In this document: in pieces, positions 7,736 to 15,116 of the stretch
Layout of the letters: every line of letters starts with the position of its first letter
How positions within the stretch are numbered: the first letter of the stretch is position 1
NCBI RefSeq assembly: GCF_001423245.1
Contig: NZ_LMOH01000025.1
Span: forward strand, 1,329 to 65,328
Direction: 5' to 3'
Source of the DNA: Aureimonas sp. Leaf324
GTDB taxonomy: Bacteria; Pseudomonadota; Alphaproteobacteria; Rhizobiales; Rhizobiaceae
DNA: 64,000 nucleotides
Position numbers and translations under genes: made by a program
The notes under the pieces: generated by a model
Seen by the model: only the letters and a program-made list of their open reading frames with translations
The model's database searches: none
Told to the model about the DNA's origin: nothing

Positions 7736-9100
7736 TCAGTGGCTCAGCGCCGCCGCGTTGTCGGTGAGCCAGCCTTCCAGCCAGCGGGTGTGCACGTCTC
7801 CCGCGCGCACGGCCGGGTCGGCCGCGAGCGCCAGGAAGAGCGGCTTGGTGGTCTTCAGGCCGCCGATCTCTGTTTCGCGAAGCGCCCGGACCAGCCGGTC
7901 GATCGCCGCCTCGCGCGTTTCGCCGTGGACGATGAGCTTGGCGAGTAGCGAGTCGTAGAAGGGCGGCACCTGATAGCCGGGGTAGAGCATCGAATCGAAC
8001 CGCACGCCGGGTCCGCCGGGAATGCGAAGGGTCTCGACGGTGCCGGGGAACGGCGCGAAGTCGCGCGCCGGATCCTCGGCGTTGAGGCGCACCTCGATCG
8101 CGTGGCCCTTCACCGCGACGTCCGCCTGCTTGAGCCGCAGCGGCTCGCCGCCCGCGATCCGCAGCATCTCGGCCACGAGGTCGATGCCGGTGATCGCCTC
8201 CGTCACCGGATGTTCCACCTGGATGCGGGTGTTCATCTCGATGAAGTAGAAGCGGTCGGCGGCGTCGTCGTAGAGATACTCGACCGTTCCGGCGCCGGAA
8301 TAGTTGACGGCCTTCGCGAGCGCGACGGCCGAGGCGCAGAGCTCCTCGCGAAGCGCGGGCGACAGGGCGCGCGAGGGCGCCTCCTCCCAGACCTTCTGCC
8401 GGCGGCGCTGCAGCGAGCATTCGCGCTCGAAGCAGTGGATCGCGTCGCGGCCGTCGGCCAGCACCTGCACCTCGATATGCCGGGCACGGCCGATCACCTT
8501 CTCCATGTAGAGGCCGCCGTCGCCGAAGGCGGCGAGCGCCTCGGCCTCGGCCTGCGGAAAGGCATGGTCGAACTCGGCTTGCGAATGGGCGATGCGGATG
8601 CCGCGCCCGCCACCGCCCGCCGCCGCCTTGATCATCACCGGGAAGCCGGTCTCGGCGAGAACGGCGCGCGCCGCCTCGATGCCATCGACCCGGCCCTTCG
8701 AGCCCGGCACCACGGGAACGCCGGCTTTCGCGGCGGCTTCGCGCGCGGACACCTTGTCGCCCATCAGGCGGATCGCATCCCCGGACGGCCCGACGAAGAC
8801 GAGGCCGGCGGCCGTCACCGCGTCGGAGAACTCGGCGTTCTCGGCGAGGAAGCCGTAGCCCGGATGGACGCTGTCGCAGCCGGTGTCTGCCGCCGCCTTC
8901 AGGAGCGCCGGGATGCTGAGATAGGACTTCTTGGGCGCCGGCGGCCCGATCGCGACGGCCTCGTCGGCGAGCTGGACGTGGAGGGCTTGCGTGTCGGCCG
9001 CCGAATGGACGGCGACCGTCGCGATGCCGAGATCCTTCGCGGCCCGGATGATGCGCACCGCGATCTCCCCGCGGTTGGCGACGAGGAGCTTCTTGATCAT
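7736..9100 (-). CDS. Biotin carboxylase (AccC-like)
   Basis: 454 residues, the normal length of a stand-alone biotin carboxylase. It has the start K-K-L-L-V-A-N-R-G-E-I-A-V-R-I, H-P-G-Y-G-F-L-A-E-N, the ATP-grasp glycine loop A-A-A-G-G-G-G-R-G-I, E-R-E-C-S-L-Q-R-R and E-M-N-T-R-I-Q-V-E-H-P-V-T-E. All are canonical for ATP-dependent carboxylation of biotin. The start overlaps the carrier gene (ATGA). Because it sits between a carrier and PxpB/PxpC genes, with no acetyl-CoA carboxyltransferase genes here, it probably serves a dedicated carboxylase rather than lipid synthesis. Confidence 0.88.
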   Translation of the reverse strand: MIKKLLVANRGEIAVRIIRAAKDLGIATVAVHSAADTQALHVQLADEAVAIGPPAPKKSYLSIPALLKAAADTGCDSVHPGYGFLAENAEFSDAVTAAGLVFVGPSGDAIRLMGDKVSAREAAAKAGVPVVPGSKGRVDGIEAARAVLAETGFPVMIKAAAGGGGRGIRIAHSQAEFDHAFPQAEAEALAAFGDGGLYMEKVIGRARHIEVQVLADGRDAIHCFERECSLQRRRQKVWEEAPSRALSPALREELCASAVALAKAVNYSGAGTVEYLYDDAADRFYFIEMNTRIQVEHPVTEAITGIDLVAEMLRIAGGEPLRLKQADVAVKGHAIEVRLNAEDPARDFAPFPGTVETLRIPGGPGVRFDSMLYPGYQVPPFYDSLLAKLIVHGETREAAIDRLVRALRETEIGGLKTTKPLFLALAADPAVRAGDVHTRWLEGWLTDNAAALSH

Positions 9101-9333
9101 CAGTCGAGGTCCGCGAGTGGCGCGCCGGCCATCACCGGCTCCTCGTTGTCGGCGACGAAGCGCACGTTCGCGCCGGCGACCTCCGAGCGCACCTCGTGGA
9201 ACGACTTCATCACCTCGACGAGGCCGATGACGTCGCCGACCGCCACCGCATCGCCGTCGGCCTTGTAGGGCGGCTTGTCGGGCGAGGCGCTGCGATAGAA
9301 CGTGCCGGGAAGCGGCGAGAGGATCTGCGGCAT
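9100..9333 (-). CDS. Small biotinyl-carrier (biotin/lipoyl domain) protein
   Basis: 77 residues forming a single biotin/lipoyl attachment domain. It has L-S-P-L-P-G-T-F-Y-R at residues 5-14 and G-D-V-I-G-L-V-E-V-M-K-S at residues 33-44; Lys43 is the predicted biotinylated residue. The usual A-M-K-M/L is replaced by V-M-K-S. It lacks the Pro/Ala-rich N-terminal region of AccB, so it is a minimal carrier. It overlaps the biotin carboxylase gene by 4 nt, so the two are almost surely partners. Confidence 0.82.
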   Translation of the reverse strand: MPQILSPLPGTFYRSASPDKPPYKADGDAVAVGDVIGLVEVMKSFHEVRSEVAGANVRFVADNEEPVMAGAPLADLD

Positions 9334-9378
9334 GTCAGGAACTCCGAGGAACGGGGCTTCGGGCGAAGGCTTGCAAGT

Positions 9379-10101
9379 TCAGTGCCAGGGCGCGATCGCG
9401 GCGCGGACGGCGCGCGCGATATCGACGGCGTTGGGTGTGTCGGAATGGACGCAGATCGTCTCGGCCTTAGCCGGGAAGCGGCTGCCGTCGCTGGCGGTGC
9501 CTTCCTCGTCGCGCAGCGCGCGCAGGCAGTACTCGGCCATCAGCGCGGGGTCCTTGGCGTCGTGCTCGCGCGTCACGATCAGCTTGCCGCCGGGCGCATA
9601 GTCGAGGTCGGCGTAGAACTCGTGCACGAAGGGAATGCCGCGCGCCTGATAGACGGTCTCGTGCAGGGTGCCGGTCATGCCGAAAAGCGGCACCCCGAAC
9701 ACGGCCGCCGCGTCGCAGATGCCGTGCGCGACCTCCTCCTGCCGGGCGGCCATCCCGTACAGGCTGCCGTGCGGCTTGATGTGGTTGAGCACCATGCCCT
9801 CGGCGTCGAGAAAGCCCTTCAGCGCGCCGGTCTGGTAGATCACGAGATTGGCGACCTCTTCCCGCGAGAGCTTCATCTCCCGGCGGCCGAAGCCCGCGAG
9901 ATCGGGCAGCGAGGGATGGGCGCCGACCTTCACGCCGTTTTCCTTGGCGCGGCGTACGGTCTTGCGCATATGGTCGGGGTCGGAGGCATGGAAGCCGCAG
10001 GCGACGTTGGCGACGTCGATCAGCGGCATCAGCCCGGCGTCGTCGCCGAGGACGTAGAGGCCGAAGCCCTCGCCCATGTCGCAGTTGAGTGTGACCCCCA
10101 T
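9379..10101 (-). CDS. pxpA: PxpA / LamB-YcsF family hydrolase
   Basis: About 240 residues of the LamB/YcsF family. It has L-N-C-D-M-G-E-G-F-G at residues 5-14, A-N-V-A-C-G-F-H-A-S-D-P near residue 31, G-A-H-P-S-L-P-D-L-A-G-F-G-R-R near residue 60 and a late E-T-I-C-V-H-S-D-T-P. PxpA is the hydrolytic subunit of bacterial 5-oxoprolinase. GGGGGAG lies just upstream of the ATG at 10101; longer in-frame starts run into the AT-rich promoter region. It is the first gene of the minus operon and is divergent from a LysR regulator gene. Confidence 0.85.
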   Translation of the reverse strand: MGVTLNCDMGEGFGLYVLGDDAGLMPLIDVANVACGFHASDPDHMRKTVRRAKENGVKVGAHPSLPDLAGFGRREMKLSREEVANLVIYQTGALKGFLDAEGMVLNHIKPHGSLYGMAARQEEVAHGICDAAAVFGVPLFGMTGTLHETVYQARGIPFVHEFYADLDYAPGGKLIVTREHDAKDPALMAEYCLRALRDEEGTASDGSRFPAKAETICVHSDTPNAVDIARAVRAAIAPWH

Positions 10102-10123
10102 CGTCTCCCCCGCCGTCGAAACT

Positions 10124-10158
10124 GCCAAAATTTTGGCGTTGCAATTTTTTTGCGCAAC
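10124..10158. promoter_or_regulatory. Probable LysR operator: adjacent dyads
   Basis: Between the divergent pxpA and lysR genes sits an AT-rich stretch unlike its surroundings. It contains a perfect 14-bp palindrome (GCCAAAATTTTGGC, 10124-10137) directly followed by an interrupted dyad GTTGC-N11-GCAAC (10138-10142 and 10154-10158). Paired dyads of this sort are what a LysR regulator would use as recognition and activation sites. The assignment to the neighbouring regulator is inferred. Confidence 0.5.
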
Positions 10159-10234
10159 TTCGACACGTTGTGAAATAGTCATTTTTTGAAAATGATATCG
10201 AAAAAACCGATACGCTCGCCGGGTAAGGGTTTCG

Positions 10235-11140
10235 ATGACCATCACGCTGCGACAGCTCGACTATTTCATCGCCACCGCCGACAGCGGGCAGGTCAGCCAT
10301 GCGGCGGTGGAGCTCAACATCTCGCAGTCGGCTGTCACCGCGGCGGTGAAGTCGCTCGAGATCGAGCTCGGCGTGAAGCTCTTCGAGCGCACCCATTCCG
10401 GCGTGCGGCTGACGATGGAGGGCACGCGCTTCCTGGAGCGGGCCCGCGCCATTACCGGCGCCGTCGCCGCCGCGCTGCAGAGCCCGCTCCGCGACCGCGA
10501 GGGCCAGGCCGGCACGCTGCGCCTCGGCATGACCTACACGGTGGTGGGGTACTTCATGTCCCGCTACTACGCGCGCTTCCGCAAGCTCTATCCGCAGATC
10601 GAGGTGGAGGTGGCCGAACTGCCGCGCGATGCACTGGAGGCGGGGGTCGTCGACGGCGATGTCGACATGGCGGTGATGCTGGTCTCGAACCTTGCGCGCA
10701 CCGGCGAGATCGAATGCGAGACGCTGGTGCGCTCGCGCCGCCGCCTGTGGCTGCCGGCCGATCACCATCTCCTCTCACGGGCCGCGATCACCCTCTGCGA
10801 CGTCGCCGCCGAGGACTACGTGATGCTGACCGTGGACGAGGCGAAGACCACCGCGGTCCGCTACTGGGACGCCGCCGGCCTCCGGCCGCGACCCGTCCTC
10901 ACCACGGCCTCGGTCGAGGCGGTGCGCTCGCTGGTGGCGTCGGGCATGGGCGTCACCATCCTGTCCGACATGGTCTACCGGCCGTGGTCGCTCGAAGGCC
11001 AGCGCATCGAGGTGCGCTCGCTGGTGGAGCCGATCCCCAGCATGGACGTCGGCCTCGCCTGGGCCCGTGCGCGCGACATCCCGCCCCAGGCCGCCGTGTT
11101 CCGCGCCTTCATGTCGGTGACGATGGGTGGCGGCGGATGA
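10235..11140 (+). CDS. LysR-family transcriptional regulator of the pxp operon
   Basis: 301 residues. The N-terminal winged helix-turn-helix is clear: T-L-R-Q-L-D-Y-F-I, then V-S-H-A-A-V-E-L-N-I-S-Q-S-A-V-T-A-A-V-K-S-L-E at about residues 22-45. It is followed by the L-F-E-R-T-H-S-G-V-R wing and a substrate-binding-like domain. TAAGGG lies 4 nt before the ATG. It is divergent from the PxpA/biotin carboxylase/Liv operon and the 133-bp gap holds dyad operators, so it very likely controls that operon. Confidence 0.88.
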   Translation: MTITLRQLDYFIATADSGQVSHAAVELNISQSAVTAAVKSLEIELGVKLFERTHSGVRLTMEGTRFLERARAITGAVAAALQSPLRDREGQAGTLRLGMTYTVVGYFMSRYYARFRKLYPQIEVEVAELPRDALEAGVVDGDVDMAVMLVSNLARTGEIECETLVRSRRRLWLPADHHLLSRAAITLCDVAAEDYVMLTVDEAKTTAVRYWDAAGLRPRPVLTTASVEAVRSLVASGMGVTILSDMVYRPWSLEGQRIEVRSLVEPIPSMDVGLAWARARDIPPQAAVFRAFMSVTMGGGG

Positions 11141-11159
11141 CGGCGCCGATCCCGGAAGA

Positions 11160-11918
11160 TCAGCCCGCCGCCGCCAGCGAGGCGTCCTTCTCCTCGAGGT
11201 GAAGGAACGCCCCGTCGAACTGGCCGAGACGCGACAGCGAATTCCAGTTCAGAACGTCGACATGACCCTTCTCCATGCGGATCAGCTCGCGCGCGCGCAG
11301 CGCCTGGACCGCCTTGTTGATGCTGACGAGCGTAAGCCCGAGCACGTCGCCGATGAGCTGCTGCGACAGGGCGAGATCGAAGCGGTCGTCGTCGACGAGG
11401 CCGACCACCTTCAGCCGCAGATACATCTCGCACAGGAAATGGCCGAGGCGCGCCTCGGCCTCCAGCTGCCCGTTGCGGAAGATTGCGGCCCGGTGGAGCG
11501 CCGCGTCGATCAGGCTCTCGCGCCAGAGCGAGGAGGCGAGCAGCGGCGAGGCATCGCAGACGCGGCGTAGCTCGGCATGCGGCACGAAGGCGATGCGCGA
11601 GGGCACCACCGTTTCGAGGTCGTGGTCCATGTGCGGCACCTGCAGGCTCTGCAGGTCGGGCATGTCGCCGGGCACGTGGATCGACAGGATCTGCCGCTGG
11701 CCGTCCACCGTGTAGCGGGAACGCGCGAGAAGCCCCTGCAGGATCAGGCACGAGTGCTTGGGCTTATCACCCTCGCGCACGAAGCTGCGGCGCGCCGGGA
11801 CGTCCTCAACGCGCCAGGGAAGGCTCGCCAAAAGGTCGCGCTCCGCCGCACCGAACGGCTTGTGCGCCGCGAGGCGCAATTGCAGGAGGCGCAGGGCATC
11901 GTCGTTTGCTGGGATCAT
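11160..11918 (-). CDS. Crp/Fnr-family transcriptional regulator
   Basis: About 252 residues. Residues 20-140 form the cyclic-nucleotide-binding-like beta barrel (F-V-R-E-G-D-K-P, then a Y-T-V-D-G-Q-R-Q-I-L-S-I-H-V-P-G-D motif). A dimer helix follows, and then a C-terminal winged helix with L-S-Q-Q-L-I-G-D-V-L-G-L-T-L-V-S-I-N-K at about residues 185-203. No N-terminal Fnr cysteine cluster is seen. The ATG at 11918 has a GGAG-type site in front. It is divergent from the glycosyltransferase cluster across 315 bp and may control it. Confidence 0.88.
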   Translation of the reverse strand: MIPANDDALRLLQLRLAAHKPFGAAERDLLASLPWRVEDVPARRSFVREGDKPKHSCLILQGLLARSRYTVDGQRQILSIHVPGDMPDLQSLQVPHMDHDLETVVPSRIAFVPHAELRRVCDASPLLASSLWRESLIDAALHRAAIFRNGQLEAEARLGHFLCEMYLRLKVVGLVDDDRFDLALSQQLIGDVLGLTLVSINKAVQALRARELIRMEKGHVDVLNWNSLSRLGQFDGAFLHLEEKDASLAAAG

Positions 11919-12233
11919 CTCCGGCTCCTCACGAAATGATCGGGCTTGCCCGTGTATGTAGCCGACTGCGGAGACTTGCGACAGCGCTGTTCCGGATCCT
12001 CGGCCCGGCGTCGTCGTCGGCGCGACCGCACGCGGCTCTCCGCTCAGGCTCGCCTCGTGGCCCCGCCGGGCCGGATCGGGACCGTCGATCCTTAGCCGCG
12101 CAGATCTTAGCAGCGACAGGAAACATTGGCACGCCTCGGCAACCGGGCCCACTGTCGGAGCGGGTCGCCAACGCCACCTGCGAGGGACGGGATCCGCGCC
12201 CCGCATCGCGGCCAACGGAAGGAGCGTTGCCGG
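11919..12233. other. Divergent intergenic region, crp-like gene / GT2 cluster
   Basis: 315 bp without a convincing gene. It should carry the promoters for the Crp/Fnr regulator and for the four-gene cluster to its right. I find no perfect Crp or Fnr half-site pair (TGTGA or TTGAT dyads). The only clear element is AAGGAG (near 12219), the ribosome-binding site of the glycosyltransferase gene. Confidence 0.5.
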
Positions 12234-13322
12234 ATGACGGGTTCCCTCACAGCTCTTTCCTGGCAACCGGTGGTCGCGGTTCCCGTCCGCAACGAGGCGC
12301 GGCGCATCGCGGCGCTGCTGCGCGCCCTGAACGGCCAGTCGTGGGGCCAGGGCGCCGAACAGGTGCCGGTGGTGCTCGTCCTCAACAACTGCACCGACGG
12401 GACCCGGACGATCTGCGAGGCGGCCCTGCGCGACCTTCCCCGCCTGCGAGCCGAGGTGATCGACGTCGATCTGCCGGCCGCGAGCGCCCATGTCGGCACG
12501 GCACGGCGCATGGCGATGGACCGCGCGGCAGCGCTCTGCACGCGCGGCCCTGGCGCGGTCCTGACCACGGATGCAGACGCCGTGCCCGACCGCGACTGGA
12601 TCGCGGCGACCGTCCGGGCGCTCGATCGCGGCGCGGACCTCGTCGGCGGCAAGCTCACCGGCAACCGCGAGGAGGAGGAGCGCCTCGGCCCCGCCTTCAA
12701 CGCCAGGGCGGGCGCGGCCGCCGCCTATGCCGCGCATTGCGACCGCCTCGCCGCCCTCATCGACCCGCTCGACCACGACCCTTGGCCCCGCCACGCCGAC
12801 CATACGGGCGGGAGCCTCGCCATCCGCACCGATCTCTACCGCGCCCTCGGCGGCCTGCCGCCCCTGCCCCGGCGCGAGGACCTCGCCCTCGTCAGCCTCG
12901 CCCGCGCGGCGGGCGCAAGGCTCGTGCACCCGCTCGACGTGCGGGTCGAGGTGTCGGCGCGCCTCATCGGCCGGGCCGAAGGGGGCATGGCCGACTGCCT
13001 GAAGGCCTGGATGCGGGCCGAGAGCGAGGGGCGCCCCCATCTCGTGGAGGCGCCGGCCCGTGTCGAGGCGCGGCTGAAGCGGCGCCGGGCGGTGCGCGAT
13101 CTTGTCCGCCTTGCGGCTCCCGCGCGCGAGCGGGCCGCGCGGTCGCTCGGGCTCGATCCGAGGACGCTTCGGGACGCACCGGAAGGGCATGCGGCAGGCT
13201 GGCTCGTGGAGCGCTTCGCACCGGACGAGCCGGACGCCGAGGCCACCGTCCCGATCGGCGAGGCGCTGGCGGCGATCGGCGGCATGATCGCAACCTACGA
13301 AGGGACCATGCGTGCGGCCTGA
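12234..13322 (+). CDS. Family 2 glycosyltransferase
   Basis: 362 residues, apparently cytoplasmic with no evident membrane segments. The GT-A fold is shown by V-V-A-V-P-V-R-N-E-A-R-R at about residues 13-24, V-V-L-V-L-N-N-C-T-D-G-T, the D-A-D metal motif at residues 113-115, and the G-G-S-L-A-I-R-T plus R-R-E-D-L-A-L acceptor and catalytic regions later. Unlike NodC or polysaccharide synthases it lacks C-terminal membrane helices, so it may add a single sugar. AAGGAG precedes the ATG. It overlaps the next gene by 11 nt, making one transcription unit with the flavoprotein, deacetylase and methyltransferase genes. Confidence 0.82.
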   Translation: MTGSLTALSWQPVVAVPVRNEARRIAALLRALNGQSWGQGAEQVPVVLVLNNCTDGTRTICEAALRDLPRLRAEVIDVDLPAASAHVGTARRMAMDRAAALCTRGPGAVLTTDADAVPDRDWIAATVRALDRGADLVGGKLTGNREEEERLGPAFNARAGAAAAYAAHCDRLAALIDPLDHDPWPRHADHTGGSLAIRTDLYRALGGLPPLPRREDLALVSLARAAGARLVHPLDVRVEVSARLIGRAEGGMADCLKAWMRAESEGRPHLVEAPARVEARLKRRRAVRDLVRLAAPARERAARSLGLDPRTLRDAPEGHAAGWLVERFAPDEPDAEATVPIGEALAAIGGMIATYEGTMRAA

Positions 13323-14409
13323 TCGCTTCGAGGCCGGCGAGTCCGGCGACGACCTCCACCGCGCCATCGCGGCGGACGCGGCCCTGCGCGACCGCGACGG
13401 CGCCTTTCCCGAGCGGGCCTTCGAGGCCTTGCGGCGGGCCGGCCTCGTCGCCGACCCGCCGCTGCGCGACGCCGAGATCGGCACGCTCCTTCGACGCCTC
13501 GCCGCCGTCGGCCGCGCCGATCTGGCCGTCGGGCGGATCTTCGAGGGCCATGTCAACGCCCTCGCGCTGATGCGCCGGCACGGCACACCCGCCCAGCGCG
13601 CGCGCTTCGACGCGCTGGCGCGCGAAGGCGGCGTCTTCGGCGTCTGGAACACCGACAAGCCGGACGATCCGCTGCGGCTCGACGGCGGGCGTCTGCGGGG
13701 TGCCAAGACCTATGCCTCCGGCGTCGACGGCCTGTCGCACGCGATCGTCACGGTCAGCGAGCCGGCGGGACGGGTGATGATCGTCGTGCCGCTCGCCGGC
13801 CTTCCCGTCGACCGGTCCTGGTGGCAACCGATGGGCATGCGCGCGTCGGGAAGCCACGTGGTCGATTTCACCGGGCTCGAGGTCACGCCCGACAGGATCC
13901 TCGGGGCTCCCGACGCCTATCTCGAGGCGCCGTGGTTCTTCGCCGGCGCGATCCGCTTCGTCGCGGTGCAGGTCGGCGGCATGCACGCCGTCTTCGACGC
14001 CGCGGTCGCCCATCTCCGGGCAAGCGGCCGGATCGGCGACCCCTACCAGGCGCAACGCGTAGCCCGGATGGGCGCGGCGGTGGAAGGCGGCTACGGCTGG
14101 CTCGACCGGGCGGCTGCCGAATGGGCCGCGGTGGCCGCCCGCCGGGCCCCGCCCGAGCCCCTCGTCGCCACCGCGAATGCCGCGCGCGGCGCGGTCGAGG
14201 CGGCGGCGCTCGGCGTGCTCGAAGAGGCCGAGCGCGGGGTCGGCGCCGCCGGCCTCATCGCCCCGCATCCGCTGGAGCGTCTCATGCGCGACCTTCGCAC
14301 GTATCTGCGCCAGCCCAATCCCGATGGCGCGCTGGCCGGTCTCGGCGCGGCGATCGCCGACGGCCGCTGGGAGCCCGGCCAGCGTTTCACTGACGGGCCA
14401 TGCCGATGA
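13312..14409 (+). CDS. Acyl-CoA-dehydrogenase-like flavoprotein, possibly an oxygenase
   Basis: 365 residues of the acyl-CoA dehydrogenase superfamily, starting at a GTG inside the previous gene. The middle beta domain (G-A-K-T-Y-A-S-G-V-D-G near residue 123, then W-W-Q-P-M-G-M-R-A-S-G-S) and the C-terminal helical domain are present. Near the C terminus R-D-L-R-T-Y-L-R-Q-P-N-P-D-G replaces the E-G-T motif that carries the catalytic glutamate in many dehydrogenases. That ending resembles flavin monooxygenases of the DszC/HsaA type. The substrate is unknown. An oxidation or hydroxylation of the glycosyltransferase product is possible but unproven. Confidence 0.75.
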   Translation: MRPDRFEAGESGDDLHRAIAADAALRDRDGAFPERAFEALRRAGLVADPPLRDAEIGTLLRRLAAVGRADLAVGRIFEGHVNALALMRRHGTPAQRARFDALAREGGVFGVWNTDKPDDPLRLDGGRLRGAKTYASGVDGLSHAIVTVSEPAGRVMIVVPLAGLPVDRSWWQPMGMRASGSHVVDFTGLEVTPDRILGAPDAYLEAPWFFAGAIRFVAVQVGGMHAVFDAAVAHLRASGRIGDPYQAQRVARMGAAVEGGYGWLDRAAAEWAAVAARRAPPEPLVATANAARGAVEAAALGVLEEAERGVGAAGLIAPHPLERLMRDLRTYLRQPNPDGALAGLGAAIADGRWEPGQRFTDGPCR

Positions 14410-15116
14410 CCGAGGCCCTCGACCCCGCGACGCTCGACGCCCAGCGGGTCATCGTGGTGGCGCCCCATCCCGACGACGAAGCGCTCGGCTGCGGCGGCCT
14501 CCTCTGGCACCTCGCGCGCCGCGGGCGTCTCGTCCATGTCCTGTTCGTCACCGACGGCGGCGCCTCGCACCTCCATTCGCCGACCTGGCCGCGCGCGCGG
14601 CTGGCGGCGACGCGCGAGGCGGAAGCCGAACGCTCCCTGCACGAACTCGGCCTTGGAGCGGCGCCGCGCACGTTCCTGCGACTGCCCGACGCGGATCTGC
14701 CCCCGCACGGCTCGCCCGGCGACGCGGCGCCGCTTCAGACCGTCACCGCCCTCGTGCGGACGGTCGAGCCCGATCTCGTGCTTTTGCCGTGGCGGCGCGA
14801 CCCGCACCGCGACCACCGCGACGCCTGGAGCCTCGTCACCCGCGCGCTGAGCGAGGCCGGGATGGCGCCCGCAACGCTGGAATACGCGATCTGGCTCGAC
14901 GAGATCGGGGCCCCGGATGACCACCCCCGCCCCGGCGAGATGGAGCGGGTCGGCTATGCGATCGGGGATGCGCTGCCGGCCAAGCGACGGGCCGTGGCCG
15001 CGCACCAGAGCCAGTGCGGCGCGCTGATCCACGACGACCCAACCGCCTTCTGCCTGACGGAGGCGACGATCGAGCGCCTCACCGGTCCCGTGGAATTCTA
15101 CTGGCGCCCGCTGTGA
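14406..15116 (+). CDS. PIG-L (LmbE-like) family zinc deacetylase
   Basis: About 236 residues. The zinc-binding motif A-P-H-P-D-D-E sits at residues 19-25 and a second ligand region D-P-H-R-D-H-R-D near residue 138. Members remove N-acetyl groups from GlcNAc-type glycoconjugates (MshB, BshB, PIG-L). Two ATGs 6 nt apart are possible starts; the second (14406) overlaps the previous stop as ATGA, the coupling used through much of this genome. The gene ends in a GTGA overlap with the methyltransferase. Confidence 0.85.
   Translation: MTEALDPATLDAQRVIVVAPHPDDEALGCGGLLWHLARRGRLVHVLFVTDGGASHLHSPTWPRARLAATREAEAERSLHELGLGAAPRTFLRLPDADLPPHGSPGDAAPLQTVTALVRTVEPDLVLLPWRRDPHRDHRDAWSLVTRALSEAGMAPATLEYAIWLDEIGAPDDHPRPGEMERVGYAIGDALPAKRRAVAAHQSQCGALIHDDPTAFCLTEATIERLTGPVEFYWRPL

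Noticed and set aside
12234-13322. Reading the GT2 protein as a NodC-type chitin-oligosaccharide synthase
   Set aside because: It lacks the C-terminal membrane helices and the Q-x-x-R-W motif of processive synthases, so only a general GT2 assignment is supported.
11919-13706. A very long open frame on the minus strand continuing upstream of the Crp/Fnr gene
   Set aside because: It is the antisense shadow of the glycosyltransferase and flavoprotein genes. Composition is Arg/Pro/Ala-rich with no domain, and GC-rich DNA gives few stops. The Crp/Fnr protein starts cleanly at 11918 with its own ribosome-binding site.
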